From assembly GCF_000182925.2 (NCBI RefSeq), contig NC_026501.1, forward strand, positions 8,225,917 to 8,289,916: a DNA stretch of 64,000 nucleotides, in the 5' to 3' direction. The notes below the pieces were generated by a model. It ran no database searches. It was not told the DNA's origin and saw nothing but the letters and a program-made list of their open reading frames with translations. A program made the translations under genes and the position numbers. Positions 1 to 14,289 of this stretch are shown piece by piece (the stretch's first letter is position 1; each line of letters opens with the position of its first letter). This DNA is from Neurospora crassa OR74A (lineage: Eukaryota; Ascomycota; Sordariomycetes; Sordariales; Sordariaceae).

Positions 1-1316
1 ATGGATATGTGCGGTGCGGGCGCGGTAACCTCGACCGGCCATGCCCCAACAGAGTCAGCAATAACAGACAAACAAGTAATCATCCACGACCCAGCCGTTT
101 TGTCGTCCGATCGAAGCCGATCATATGAGTACATAGGTGTCGACACTCTGAACCGGAACCGATTCGATCACTGACCGAACCATATCACCAGTCACCACTG
201 TAAGTACCAAACATGAAACGTCGGGCCGGCACCGGGCATCGCACCGGGCACCTCGGACCACACCACCGCTCTCACCACATGGCGGGGGGAATCGGGAGAC
301 CGACCGACGCGACCCAGGATGACGGGTAAGGCAGTCGCATATCGCATCGGAAGTGATCGACCACCGAGCTCTCTCAGCGAACCTCCTCTTCAGCCTCTGT
401 ACATACCCTGGGAAAAAAAAGAAAAAAAAAAAAAGCAAACCAGAATCTTACATATGCAAGGCAACATCAAGTCTTGGACGTTCTCTGAATCTTCACTGGC
501 TCTTACCGGTTCAATCAGGACAGCAAAGCAACGGAACCAAAGACAGAAAGAGATTTCCTTGCAGTCGTTAGCGGACCTTGAAAAGTTCACACAAGTTCTT
601 GCAACTTGCATATGCTGCCCGTTGGGTGGTGGGTAATTGGGTGGGTGAGTAGAGTGGGCTGAAAGGTTGAGAGTCGGAATGTGGGATGTTTTAGCGTACG
701 CTAATATGTAGCCGGCTGCGTCGTGCACAGTATGAAGCGCACTCAGCGATCTAAGGGGCTGGCATATGCATGCACTGATGCAAATGCAGCTGCAAAAAAG
801 AAAGAGAAAAAAAAAAAACTAAATCTGAAACGTCGTTTCAGATTTTGTCGCGACCTGAGTGGTTGTTGGGCGAGGAATAATGGAGCGCTGTCAGTGGCAG
901 TGTGGAATGGGTGGATGATGTTTCAGAGTTTCGAGATGCGGATGCTACGTGATGTACAAAATCGCTTTTGAGAAAAAAATGAGGAGGCTGGGGATGGATC
1001 ATCATCATGGATCATATGGACCATGATGAATGGGGAATCAGATGTTTGAGGAAAGACGAAAATCAGAAAAGAAAGAAAAGATATGAGAAGTGATAGAATT
1101 ATTGATATGGTTATGGTTTCAACGGTGGTATCCGGAGATAAACAACGACGACGACTAACGGCGGCTCGGGCGGGCAATGGCAATGACAACGGTCAAATGG
1201 CAACGACAAGGCTATCAAAAGCCGACCGTACCAAAAACTAGTCTCTGAACAGACCCCATCTGCCTCCGTTCCCCCGCCCCACATAAAATGTGGGTCTCCT
1301 CGAACTTTGTGAGAGG
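1..1316. other. Unique non-RIP flank, no gene recognised
   Basis: The composition is balanced and CA and TG dinucleotides are present, unlike the sequence that follows. Only short frames are open and none shows a recognisable domain. A/T homopolymer-rich stretches lie near 410-435 and 795-820. It is probably intergenic sequence of a gene that lies beyond the left edge. It ends at the outer end of the inverted repeat of the large element. Confidence 0.5.
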
Positions 1317-1359
1317 AGGTCTGTGTCAATTTTGAGCATTTTGGCCGTTAAGCGCTGTT
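1317..1359 (+). repeat. Left terminal inverted repeat of the large element
   Basis: Starts AGGTCT and contains AATTTTGAG and GGCCGT. It pairs with the reverse complement of 22037-22079 at 33 of 43 positions. Seven of the ten mismatches are transitions, as expected if RIP acted on the two copies separately. A further match (ACAA followed by ACTCTACTC) lies inward at about 1369-1386. Confidence 0.55.
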
Positions 1360-2342
1360 GTTCCTATACAAACAAAACTCTACTCAAGTATATCACTCGT
1401 AGATATCTCTACAATTACAACCGATATTTGAACCTAATTTAATTATTAAGTTTAGTATTAGTCCTACTTTTAATTTTGTAACTTTTTTTTTTTTACTATA
1501 ATTAATATTTATTATTAGACAAAATCTAGGGCGTTCCTTCGTTAAGTATTATAATTACTATTCTAAAAAATAGGTATTATATTTTACTTATTCTTTATTG
1601 TATTAATTTAAAATTTAGTATTAAATATAACTTAATTTAATTCTACCTTCGATGAAGTTTTAAGGTTTATTCGATACTTTAAAACTTATTCTAACCTTAC
1701 TATTTCGCCTTCTTCCAGATTAATATTGTATAAATATATTACTATTATCGTTGAATATATATACCTAATAGAATATTTTAGACTTTAAATTCGTTTTATA
1801 TACGTTATTGTCCAATTTCTATTTAATCTAGTCTCTTAATTAATTATAAATTCTAGCCGCTGTAAACCTTGTCCGGAATAAGTTGAATATATCCGTTGTA
1901 TTATATACTATTTTAGCGATACTATCCTTATAGTAGTAATTAGTTTTAATAAGAGTATTGTACTTTAAATAGTATTAGTAATTTTACTAAACAAAATTAT
2001 TCTATAGATTATTTTCTTAAATTATTTTAGTTAGGAATAGAGGGACGTTATTATAAAGTACCCCGGCGCTAAGTTTCTACTTATTAATTAGGACCTTTAT
2101 AAAGTATATTTAGTAATTGCTACTCTAAATATAGAATATTTAATTAATATATTTAAATTTATATAGTATAGGACTATATACGTATTAGACGTTTTATATA
2201 TATCCTCCTCGGGCCTAAGTAGGCTCTTCACTACCGGTTTCTTAAAATTTTTTGTAATTTGGAATTCGCTACCCGTATAATATTTATAATTATAAATAAA
2301 CTTTATACAATTTACTAATAGCGTAACTTCTATACTAAATTC

Positions 2343-3920
2343 TCTAATCTCTTTCAATTCTGTTGGACCCTTCCCTTCTTTATTCCTTAGTTCGGTTATA
2401 TAACTATATTAATTAGAAAATCCGAAGTTTATATATAATAATATATTAGTTTTTATAAACTTAGGGAATCTTTTAATTCCCTACGTATTATCCGCGCTTT
2501 AATTGACCGCCCTAATATTAATATAGTTTTCGATTGTATTCCGCTTAGCGAAAGTTAAACTTTTAAACGACTTGAATTTCTCTTTATCCTTATAATGGGG
2601 GTAATAATCTTTAAAATTATTATTTATATTGATAGTAAGGATTTAATTAGTAAAGTAAGGAAGTATTTTATTCGTGCTATAATTAAGTGTAATTTTTATA
2701 CTAGAATCGAAGTGCCTATAGTAGTTTAGGTTTACTACTCTTATATCCGCCCCCCTAATTAGGAATATTTATATTAGTAATTTATTACCCTTAATTCCTA
2801 ATACCGTATTATTATATCGATGGTTACGTTGGGGATAGGTATGGATATATTTAATATAGCCCGAATTATACAATACGGTAAGGTTACGTCTAAGGATGTT
2901 ATAGATTTATAGTAACGTTTTGGTTGTACTGTTTGCGCTAGTGGAGAGGGTATTGCCTATTTCTTTGCACCTTATTAGTATTTCGATTGGTTTGGATATA
3001 TATTTAAGAAGCCGTCTTTATTGTAAAATTAACTATATAATAACTGTTTATATATATATAATACCGAATTGTTGTTTATATCGGATATAATCTTTAATAT
3101 AGTTTAATTTTAATTACTTAACTAATTTAAACGCCCTTCGTCTATAATAAACCCTAATTTCGGTATATTTGGAATTATTAAATTGAGGAAATAGACGAAG
3201 TATAATATTAAGTAGCGGACTAAATTAATTGTATATTACTTTAATATATATACTATTATAAATATAAAGTATTTTTATAAAGCTATTCTCTATATTCTCT
3301 AGGGTTATATCGATTATAATAATTATATTTGTACTATATATTATAATAGGTATAATTATTACTTCGGTCGGGTTGAATAGTTATTTGAAAGGCCGAAGAA
3401 GAAGTTTAGCCTACTATCCGATACTTTTAAGGCCGGTATTTTCTTATTATACCTCTAGGACTTCTTCTCGGAGCGTATTATATTAATATACGTATTATAC
3501 TATATTAATTTCCAAATGCCCTACGCTATTCTTTTACCGCCCGAAATCTCTTAGCAAATTGTACGTACTATAGTTGTAATTAAAATAAACGATTTAATAC
3601 GTATATTAAACGACTTAATAATACGTATACCCTTCTTACGGGATTAGGAGTATTTTAATATTTATAGGTTTAACCTTTTTATAAAGTATATTAGAGTGCT
3701 ATTGGTTATTAAAGTAAATTAGAATAATAAGCGTAGGAATAGTTCTATTAAAAATATAGTATATAGTAGGGATAATACTATTTAGCCTACTTCGCCCTTG
3801 CTTCTTTATATTTTTATAACCTTAACCCTTATTCCCGATCTCCGCTTTATTAAACGCTGTATAACTATTAGCTAGCGTTAGTATATTTATTAAGGTACTT
3901 CTTATACTTAATTACTTTTA
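2343..3920 (+). pseudogene. RIP-broken SF2 (RecQ-like) helicase, C-terminal half
   Basis: One frame can be followed from about 2343 to 3920, broken by TAA/TAG. It shows an IIYIDSKD segment near 2620 (helicase motif IV region), then GIGMDI near 2835 and, about 25 codons on, an arginine-phenylalanine-glycine segment near 2916 preceded by two stop codons that would be Trp-Gln. This order matches the motif V / motif VI layout (GMDIPD ... QRFGRxxRA) of the helicase C-terminal domain. A CWTLP segment near 2361 may be the remains of motif III. I could not find a Walker A or DEAH motif upstream, so the N-terminal half is missing, in another frame, or beyond recognition. Fungal RecQ-like helicases occur in telomere-linked repeats, and helicases also occur in mobile elements; which applies here is not decided. 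Four or five palindromes follow directly after the frame. Confidence 0.6.
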
Positions 3921-3964
3921 TTTTAATTGAAGTAGGTTATCTATCTGGATTAAAGCTATTTAAC

Positions 3965-4145
3965 TTTTATTCTAATTAAAGTTTAGTAACCTATATATAT
4001 TACTTATAGATAACCTTCGTTCTAGTTAAAGTGAATTTATTTGTTCTAATTAAAATGAAAGATAGTAATTTAGAATTTACTTTAACTAAAGCGAAAATCG
4101 TTTATAAGCAATATATAAATTATTTATTAAATTCTAATTAAAGTA
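3965..4145. repeat. Cluster of 20-bp palindromes downstream of helicase relic
   Basis: About five degraded copies of the element-specific palindrome (best consensus TTCGCTCTAATTAGAGCGAA), near 3970, 4020, 4045, 4080 and 4130. They begin right after the helicase frame ends, in apparent spacer DNA. Confidence 0.5.
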
Positions 4146-5212
4146 AGAACTATATTTAACTATTATAGTATTTCAATTGAATATAGCGGATTAGGTTTAA
4201 CTTATTAATTAAATAGAAAATATATATATAGGTTTATAATTAATAAATTTACTCTTTACCTCTAATATTCGCTACTAGCATTAACCTTGTTTACTCTCCT
4301 TCTATACCCTCGTACTTTATAATTTTTAGAAACCCGTATATTCCTTAAAGTACTACTTTATTATACTCCCTCTCCTAGTTCCTTAGTAAATTAAATTTTA
4401 TTTCTACTTATATTATCGATTTTAGAGTTCGATATTAATATTAAGCTTAACATTTAGTATATTTTACTATTCTCCGTCTATTTTACTTTACTACATTTAT
4501 TATTCCTATTTAAAAGTTTTATAGCCTAATATAAATCGGTCTAAAGCTCCTACAAGTACACTTCTTATATAAAAATTAATATTCTAGGAAGGGCGTAATT
4601 AATCTCTAATTATTCAACTTCAATAATATTAAGAATATTTCCTTTATCCTAATTTAAATAGCGTTAGTTATAAAGTATACAAATAGATATAATTATTATT
4701 TTAAAATATAAATTAATATTAAGGTTTAAATTAATACTATTTTTATTGTTTAGTTTAAATTCCTTATAAATTAAATTAATAAATTATTAAATTTAATAAA
4801 TAAACCCCGTACTTTACGAATTTTATAGTAACTACTACCGATTTGTAATAAAAGGAATACACTATCTAGTACTTTAATAAACGTTAAATTAAGTAACAAT
4901 ATTATTAACCTACAATAAAAGGAATATACTGTCTAATACTTTAAATAAGTTTTTAACTATATAAATACTTATTTAAAATATTAAATGGTATATGCGTATA
5001 GAAGGGAGAGTTTGGGGACTGGGGCGAGGAGGGGGGGGGGTAGTTCTTATACTTTTCTAGGAGGGTTTAAAACTGCTTTAGATTAGCGTTTCTTCTATTT
5101 GCTTTAGTATTAAAATAAAAAGTAAGGGCGATTTCAATAAATAATCTTTAAGGAAGGGAGGGGGTAAGGGAGGTAATAAGGGTTAGGGTTAATTTTAAAT
5201 ATTAAAATAAAG

Positions 5213-5490
5213 ACCCAAGGCCCGGGGTACCGCGTACAAGCCTTATTAATAATTACCTACGGCGCCTATTAATATATTTACTACTATATTGGAATAAAAT
5301 CCAAACGGCCCGGGGCACGGCGCATAAGCCTTATCTAGAATCACTTGCGGCGCCTGTCCGTATGTTTGCTGCTATATTAGAATAAAATCCAAATAGCCCG
5401 GGGTATAGTGTATAAACCTTATTTAGAATTACCTACGGCGCTTATCTATATATTTACTACTATATTAGGATGAAATTTAACAACCCGGAT
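5213..5490. repeat. 88-bp tandem repeat, three copies
   Basis: The segment CCAA followed by GCCCGGGG recurs at 5213, 5301 and 5389, giving an 88-bp period, each copy ending with a TATATTAGAATAAAAT-type segment. The middle copy still has CA and TG dinucleotides (for example near 5310-5375), while the outer copies show TA in the same places. The outer copies are therefore more strongly RIP-mutated. Confidence 0.75.
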
Positions 5491-5599
5491 GTTCCGTCCA
5501 ATTAGAATTAATACTATATTTTAATTAGAGTAAAATTAAATATATAAAACTATTTTAGGTTTAATATCTATACTTATTAATAAGGGGGGTTATATTTTA

Positions 5600-6510
5600 A
5601 TTAGAGTAAAATTAGGGTTTTTCTACCTCTTAGATTTTAAAAAAATTATTGAATATTCTTTCTATATTTAGTATAGGATTGGGGTAGGCGGTTTGTACTC
5701 TAATTAGAGTAAAGTATTTTATTTTTTAGAAATTTTAAGAAGATTTAAATATTCTCTCTATATTTGGTACGGGGCCGGGGTAGGCGGTTTATACTCTAAC
5801 CAAAACGAAGTGTTTTGTCTCTTAGAGATTTTAAGAAGATTATTGAATATTCTTTTTATATATATAGGGCCGGAGTAAGCGGTTTGTACTTTAACTAAAG
5901 TAAAGTGTTTTATCTTTTAAAGATCTTAAGAAGATTATTAAATATTCTTTCTGTATATATAGGGCTGGGGTAGGCGGTTTGTATTCTAATTAGAGCGAAG
6001 TATTTTGTCTTTTAGAGATTTTAAGAAGATTTGAATATTCTTTTTGTATTTAGTATGGGGCCGGGGTAGGCGGTTCGTACTTTAATTAAAGCGAAGTATT
6101 TTATTTCTTAAAAATCTTAAGAAGATTTGTATTCTTTCTGTATATACGGGGCCGGAGTGGACGGTTCGTACTCTAATTAGAATAAAGTATTTTATTTTTT
6201 AGAAATTTTAAAAAAATTTAAATATTCTCTCTATATTTGGTATAGGGCTGGGGTAGGCGGTTTATATTCTAATTAGAGTAAAGTATTTTATTTCTCAAAA
6301 ATTTTAAAAAAATTTAAATATTCTTTCTATATTTAGTATAGGGCTGGGGTAGGCAGTTCGTACTTTAATTAAAGTGAAGTTGGGTATATAAGATTACTTT
6401 AGTTCAATATTTTTAATATACTTTTCTATTATAGGGGCGGGGGGGGTTGTACTTTAATAAGAGCGAAGTTGGGTATATAAGTCTAATATATTTAAATAAT
6501 AGCCTACCGG
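5600..6510. repeat. About 95-bp tandem array carrying the palindrome
   Basis: At least nine units with spacing 89-96 bp. Each unit has a GGGCCGGGGTAGGCGGTT-like box, then ACTCTAATTAGAG (starts near 5697, 5793, 5888, 5983, 6079, 6170, 6266, 6362, 6451), then a TTTAGAGATTTTAAGAAG-like box. The array runs into the assembly gap at 6518, and a further unit starts right after it near 6637. The array is probably collapsed or truncated by the gap. Confidence 0.8.
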
Positions 6511-6517
6511 TTCTTAG

Positions 6518-6617
6518 NNNNNNNNNNNNNNNNNNNNNNNNNNNNNNNNNNNNNNNNNNNNNNNNNNNNNNNNNNNNNNNNNNNNNNNNNNNNNNNNNNN
6601 NNNNNNNNNNNNNNNNN
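6518..6617. other. Assembly gap (100 N)
   Basis: Exactly 100 undetermined bases. The gap lies inside the 95-bp tandem array, which explains the failed assembly. Its true size is unknown. Confidence 0.98.
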
Positions 6618-6699
6618 CGGAGGGTAGGGGGTTTGTACTTTAATTAGAATAAAATTGGGTATTCGAAGATACTTTTACTATCTAGTGCTAATATAACGG

Positions 6700-9600
6700 T
6701 TACAATATTTTTATTTATAGCCGGAGTTTGTAATATTTATCGAAAAGAGCGGACTGCTTAGTAGTATTTCAAATATAGTAGATTATAATTAAATATTTAT
6801 TAAAAGGGTTGGGCTTATCCGAATAGAGCGTAGTAAATCGATATTAATTATAATACTTACTTATATAAAATATTATTAGTCGAAGAGCTATCTAGATACC
6901 CTTTGCTATAGTAGGTTAGGATTGTCCCGGTTGGCCTAAAGGAAGATCCAATCTGATTTTAGAGATATAATCTTTATTTGAGGGTATAAGTATATACGAT
7001 TATTATATTCGAATATTAGGTTAAATATAACTAGTATTTTTACTAAGAGGTAGTAATAGGTTAAGAGGTTGTATATTTTTACCGTCGTTATAAAATATAG
7101 GGGGGGGGGGTTTATATACTCTAATTAAAGCGAAGTTAAATATTCGTTTTATATTTTATCCGTTCCGAATCCTTTTTTAAACTTATCCTTAATATTATTC
7201 TTATATTCTTCCTCGGAACTATCTATCTTTATTTTATCTTCTATACCCTTAAATTATATATACCCTTAAAATATAACGAATTTATAAAACTTATTTAATT
7301 TATTAATTTATAGCATTAAGAAACATCCCTTTCCTTATCGGAAGTGCCGCTTTCATTATTAGTTTCTTTATATTGCTTCTCCATCTTCTTTAAATCTACT
7401 AGTATCTCCCTTATCCCCGTATATATAGTCTATAAAGTATATACTAATTTAGTAATATTTGCCTAAATATTTTCCTAGTTTTTATTTACTTTAGTCTATA
7501 GTTATTACAATATATTTACTAACTAGTTATATCTATTTCAAACCTAAGTATAAACTTCTCTTATTAATTCTTTTATATTTATTATTTTGCTCTAGATTAC
7601 CCTCTCCACTATAGCCCCTATACCTTAAACAATTTCTCTATAATTCTATTTGAGCAAATTAATTCGATTTAATATATTAGTAAAATTAGTAATTGCTTAT
7701 ATTGAAAGCCGGATATATATATTATAGAAGTTGCAATTAATAATATTACTATACTTTAATTATTATACTAGGGTTTCTTCAAATTAGTAATATCTTTCGG
7801 AGGCGTTTAGAAGAAGGTAGTATATACTAGAAGGCAATTGTACTATTTATTTTTATACTAATTTAAATAGGGCTAGGGGGGGCGTTAATATAAAGTAGCG
7901 CTTATTTAGCTTATCGCTAATCTTTATATCCATTCTATACTACAATTCTAAATACTATAACTAACTTTCGACGAAATTAATACAAAGTATAGCCTCTATA
8001 CGAATCGGATTCTTATACAATAGGAAAAACCTATATATTTAGTAATATAAAGGGTGGGCTGGGTTTTTAGTATACGAGCCTTTTTATTCTAGTATATTAT
8101 TAAGGATTACTTACTTATAGTCCTAAGAGAGATCGCTATTATTAATTTCGAATATATTAATACAATAAAGCTACTTCGGATCCGAATACAGCGTATAAGA
8201 CGCTATTGTCCAATTAGTAAAGTACTAGGGAATATACTTAATAATATAATTAATCCAATACTCCCGAAACTTTATTAGAAGGTATAGTACTAATACCGAT
8301 TTAGTAAAATATTAATAATTCGCTATAAGTAGATTAAAGATCCTCAATTAGAAATATAATTATAGTATACCGGGCTTAGCACCCTTAGTATTATATTCCG
8401 GCGGAATAATAAAAATAGTTACTTAGACTAAAGGTTTATAATATTTTAAAATAATAAATGTAAATAGATTGTTAATAGATTCCTAGTAATTTAATTAATA
8501 GGGTTGAGAAATATAATCCTCGCATATTAATTAGACCCGTTTGAGGCGGAATTAGATACCGTAGAAGGATAGGGTAATATTATCAACTTTTATAACTATA
8601 AAGGGGAGGTCTTCAGAATCGATATTCGGAATGTGTGAAACTTCTTATAAGTGTCTATATTAATATATAATAATTTAAAAAGGATATAATAAGGAGATCT
8701 TCTTATTGGCCCCCCCCGTAGACTATTGTATATTAAATTAAATTACCAGTTTCCACTTTACTATAACTCTATTTATATAACCTTTTCGGCCTTCTTCTAT
8801 TCTTTTTAAGCCTTCTTCCTAAACCTCTTCCTCTTCAAGATACTATCGTACCCTTCCTCTAAGCGGAGCTTCTTCCGCATTAACCCTAACGTATTAATAC
8901 TATCCTCACTATTATTATTATTAAAATTAATATTATAATTAATACCAATATAATTAAACAAATTATATATAGGTATCGGTTATTCGCCTTAAATAAGTAG
9001 GGCCCGTAGTACTTAATCTAAAGTTACTAGGGCGTCTACCAATTATATAGAAGAGTTGGCCAGGGGCTAAACGGAAATTAATTAAATTCAACTGTATAAA
9101 TATAATAATTTGGATTAACTTTACTATATAATAATCCGTATCTTTATTAGTATTAATTGTATTAATATATTCGGAGTAACTTCTTTTACAACTCAATCTA
9201 CTCGTAATATTTAATTAATATATAACTATTTTATTAAATCCAATTTATTTATAACGAACCTACCTACTACTATTGCAAGGAGGACTGAATTAAAAGGATA
9301 TATAGGGAGAGTTAGGCTTAATATTTAACATACCTATTTATAGTCCTTAGAAGAATTATAATACTTATAGGAACTTATAATAATAATACTAAAAATAAAC
9401 TTATAAAGTAATTTTACCGGTTTTAATTTAAATCTATATTTATTAAACTTTAATTTATTTATAGCAAACTTACCTACTACTATTATAGGGAAAACCGAAC
9501 CGAAAGGATATATAGGGAGAATTAAGCTTAATATTTAACGTATTTATTTATAATCCTTAGAAGAATTGGGAATAGGATAATAAAGGACTTTCCTACGATT

Positions 9601-10517
9601 TTAATTAGGTATACAACTCTTTAATAGTATAATATTATAAATCGGATAGGTTATAAATAGAAAAGGCGATACTAGATTAATATTAGGCATAGTATAGACG
9701 GGCGGGACTAACCTTATTTCTGGAAACTCTTCGTAAATTCGGTCGAAGTTGAGGACGGTTAATAAATTTAAATCGGAAGGGATTTAATCTATCTCGTAAC
9801 TAAGGATAATTATTAAAGCGGTTATAAGTAGGTAGTATATAAGTAAGTAACCCTAAATATCGGGCTATATACCCTAATATATAATACTAGCTACTACCTC
9901 TATCTACTAATATTACAATTTAATATTATATATATACGAAACCCTTTTAATTTATTAATACGGGGTACTTTAATACATTAATTACTTTAATACTCAAGGG
10001 CTTCGTATTTACCGAAAGGCCAACGTACAAATATAGATTATAAAGTAGACCTATTAACTTCGTACACTACTAATTTATTAAGTAGGGAAGGAGGACGATC
10101 GATTAAATCCTAGGCGCTATTGTATAGGCCCTTTTTAAAAATCCTTACTAACTACAATATCGCCTTCCCCCCCCCCTAATATTATAATCTCGCATCTATT
10201 AGTCTAGCGCTACCGAATAACTATATACTACCTCGAATTACTATTATAATTAATATAGAATCCTATAATTATACGAATAAATAGGATAGTTACTATTATA
10301 GGCCTAATAGCGTATTAAGGGGTAAACAGTAGTTGTTCCGTTTTAATTAGATAGAATACGAAAAATAGAAAAATATTAGTACAAAAATTAATAGAAGTAA
10401 ATTGGGTTTTAGTATTAGAGAATTATTAATACCGGTAGTACTATTATACTATTAATTGTATAACTATGGGCTATACTATTGAATAAATAAATTTAATCCT
10501 TTTTTTATACTATAGGC
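6700..10517. other. RIP-mutated interior, no identified gene
   Basis: AT-rich sequence of the large element. One more palindrome lies near 7118. Parts can be read as a long frame with TAA/TAG stops (for example plus strand about 8200-8690), but I recognise no motif. A pair of direct copies lies at 9241-9560. Confidence 0.4.
9241..9570. repeat. Direct duplication, about 120 bp, offset 211 bp
   Basis: The segment beginning AATTTATTTATA at about 9242 recurs at about 9452. Both copies continue through a TACCTACTACTATT box, an AAAGGATATATAGGGAGA box and a CCTTAGAAGAATT box. Differences are mostly transitions. Confidence 0.7.
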
Positions 10518-10617
10518 NNNNNNNNNNNNNNNNNNNNNNNNNNNNNNNNNNNNNNNNNNNNNNNNNNNNNNNNNNNNNNNNNNNNNNNNNNNNNNNNNNN
10601 NNNNNNNNNNNNNNNNN
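10518..10617. other. Assembly gap (100 N)
   Basis: Exactly 100 undetermined bases inside the large element; true size unknown. Confidence 0.98.
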
Positions 10618-13600
10618 TAATAACTCCTTCTACGGTTACTAGTATTAATTTATCCCCTAGACTATACTTTTATAGCAATATTAATATAATTAATAAATAA
10701 TAAGGCGTTGTATTCAAATTATAGAAGCCACCTTAATTACTCCTAATAAAAAATAAATAAACTATTTATAAGTACAATTAGACTTTAGTACCTCTAAGCC
10801 TACTAATACAAATAATTTCATTATTATACGCTACCTTCCGTTCTAATTAGAGTAATTCAATTAATTCTAAGTAATATAACTTTATATTCCCAACCTCTAC
10901 TATTAAAAGTAAACCCGAAGTACCTCCTAACTATTCCTTCCCTACTATACTACCTTCTATTCTAATTATAGTAATTCAAATAATTCTAATGAGAATAAAA
11001 TTAGAAAATCTGTCGCTTTACTATCTAGCCCTCTTCCGGGGCCGTATCGACCGACGAAGACCCTTAGTAGGAAGGGGGGATATTATATAGGGAATTTCTA
11101 TTAATAATTTAATAGAATTAAAAATTTATATTTAACTACTAAGGATATTTCTATATAGAAATATATTAATATTTGTATTAGAAGTAGGAACCGGGTATCC
11201 CCTATCGACTATCATTTAGATCCGCTTTAACTTAAGACTAATAATATAATACTCCAATTAGAGTACTAGCCTATTATATATATTACTAGAGCCCCTATCT
11301 AATTATAACTATTAGTCGATAGCTACTTATTAACTATACAAATCCTTTTATAGGCTACTATAACCTCCGTAGGCATCCTCCTATCTACTAATTTCTATAA
11401 TACTATTTTCAATTTCATTATACTAGAGATTACTAATTAAAGTAAATAATATAGTATAAAACCGCTATACTATATAAGCGCGTTCGTATAGCGGCCGCTC
11501 ATTAGGACTCTTAAATTCGAATATTACTATATTGAAATTTATAGTATACTGGACTACCTACTAAATAAATTAGAACAATACCTTACCGGTCCTATCTACT
11601 AGTATAGCTTATAATATACCTTCCAACGCCTTTTGCGAATTATTATTATTAAAGTCTTCGATAATATTTATTAACCTCTCGAAAGATATTTATATTTTAA
11701 TTGTATTAATATTGGTTATTATTATATTAGGATAATTCTCTTTAATAATAGGCGGATCGCTAACGTTGGGTTAGATTATTACTATATCGGGATAATTCTC
11801 TTTAATAATAAGCGGGTCGCCGGCGTCGGATTAGGTTATAGGCGGGTCGGGATAATTCTCTTCCGCAATAGGCGGGTCGCTAGCGTTGGGTTAGGTTATA
11901 AATAGGTTACGGACGTTGGCGATAGGCGGATTACTAACATTAGGTTAGATTGTAGTAAATTAAGCGATAGGGTTGCTTATATTTATATAACTAACTATAG
12001 ACTTAATATATATTAGTTTGTACTAAGTTTCGCTCTAATTAGAGCGTATAAGAACTAGCCACTCTTTACTCTAATTATAGTAAAAAGCGCTTTTTATTAT
12101 AATTAAAGTAAAAGGGATATACTATTAGAATTAGATTTACTTATCGAAATTAATATTATTATTAGGTATTATATTGTTCTATACTAAAACTAATTTTTAT
12201 AAATCTATATTATTAGGAATCGTCTAATTACTAGCTAGTAAATTATAAGGGTAGCCCGCCGATATTATATAACTAATTCGCTCTAGGCCAACCTATAGTA
12301 AATAGAACTCCAACCGCAAATTTAGTTTCTTTAGTTGTACCTAATATATAATAACCTTAGGCAATCTAGTAGCGTCCTTAATAGTAATTTCCTACGCAGT
12401 TAAAAAATTCTATATATATTTTAGGGATGTAAAAGGAAACTTTTAACCCAAAAGGGCTATAGGGCCAACGTCGGCCTCGTTAGAATACCGCCGGTATAAT
12501 ATAAATATAGAAACGTAGAACCTCTATACTATAATTATAAATAATATAATAGGGTTATTCTTATATTAATTAGTTACTACCTTAATAATTGTAAAATAAT
12601 AGAGTGCCTACTAGGTAATCTCTTTAAATATTTCCTTAAAGGCCGTATTTAGGATATATTTAACTAGGGCGGATAAATTATTATCTTTAATCTAAATATA
12701 ATTAAAATTGGCGAATAGATTGTAGGAATTAATATATTAAAATACTATACTATTATTAAGGGAAACAACGTTATTCCTAATAGCGTTATCCGAAGTACTA
12801 GCTACTAGTATTACGGAAGGAGGTTATTTATATAGTCATTTTAATAAGGTAGAAGGGGGGCTATTCTTAAATTAAGCCTCGGCGTAGGAACATTTTACTC
12901 CGTATTTGTAAAATATTAATAAATATCAAATTTAGCCTTACTAGGTTTTACTATAGTTAGAGTAAAGGGGGTTGCTCTAATTAAAGCGAAGAGGGTATAC
13001 TATAAAATTAAAATTCACCTATTATTAGTATTAATATACTTTTATTTTAATTTATATTTATACAACAATATATTAATTAGATTATAGTTTAAATCGGACT
13101 TATTATCCTTAAGATCCACTAATACTTTACTCTATATAACTTACTTCTCCTTCCGTATCTATAATATTTTAGCGCTACTACCTTAATAGTAATTCTTCCG
13201 GAAATTATTAAATTATTCCTCTAATTTACTAATCGTCACACTATCCTTTACCTTTACAATAGAAATATACTATTCGTAAACATCAACAAATTCCTATACC
13301 TTCTTAATCTATAGCGCTTCCTTAGCCTTCAAGTCCCTAATAGAATATTTAGAGAACCAATCAATTATAACCTTCTAACTATTTATATCTAAGTTATTAA
13401 AGATTTTATATATAATTTAGAGAATATAATCTACTGAGGGTAATAGACCGGACCAATTAATAAAGAGAGGATTAATTAATATAAAATTTTTATTTAGGAT
13501 AGCCTAATCGATATTATACTTCGCTTTAAGGTTAATTATAACCGCTTTAATTAAAAAAAAGTAATACTCCCTAATATAGAAGGCCCTAGCAAAATTGAAG

Positions 13601-14285
13601 GTAGTTACATTAGTAGGTAGTTCTACAACCTATACGTACTGGTTAAATTAATATAATAATATATATTTAGCGGCTTTATATTTAAGTAGGGTCTTAAAAT
13701 TATTTCCTACTTTAAGAAGAATACCTATTATCTTTAAGCTTAGACTTGCAATAAATTTATAAATTTATTATACAAACGTTAGCTTTCACTTTAATTAGAA
13801 TTAATATATAGGCGGAAATACTATTTTAATAAGAGTAGAATATATTTTACAGAGAGTATACTCTTCTATCCAATTGTAAATAGTACTATATATAGTAGAT
13901 AAATACTATTAAATACTTTCTTTCTAATTAATCCTATAAAAACGCCCTATATATTATAGAATTGTATTTTAATTCTATACGTAGCCGAACCTAATACCTA
14001 CGTAATATACTACGTAGAGGTTTAATTTAATTATATATACGCTAGAATTAAGTATAAGAATATCGATATCCGTATATAGTTAGTTCTAAGCTACAATAAT
14101 ATAGCTATATTCAATTTACATCTAATTAGAATAAATTATCTCTATATATAGGCCGACTTTATATAGGATAATATAAAGCGTCTTATATTAATTAATAAAT
14201 ACCCTACTAAGTTTCGCTTTAATTAGAGTCGGTAAATTTAATTTTTAATTAGAATAAAAATAAAAAATTAATTGTATTTACATTT
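10618..14285. other. RIP-mutated interior with many palindromes, no identified gene
   Basis: Palindrome copies lie near 10847, 10963, 12028, 12063, 12097, 12950, 12972, 13790, 13825, 14120, 14215 and 14244. They divide the segment into intervals of about 0.8-1.1 kb that could have held genes, but I recognise no protein. It also contains the 60-bp array. Confidence 0.4.
11731..11915. repeat. 60-bp tandem repeat, three copies
   Basis: GATAATTCTCTTTAATAATA followed by GGCGGATCGCTAACGTTGGG-like sequence recurs with an exact 60-bp period (starts near 11731, 11791, 11851), with a decayed fourth unit to about 11950. It is GC-richer than its surroundings because its CG dinucleotides are not RIP targets. 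60 is a multiple of three, so it could lie in a lost coding region. Confidence 0.8.
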
Positions 14286-14289
14286 ATAT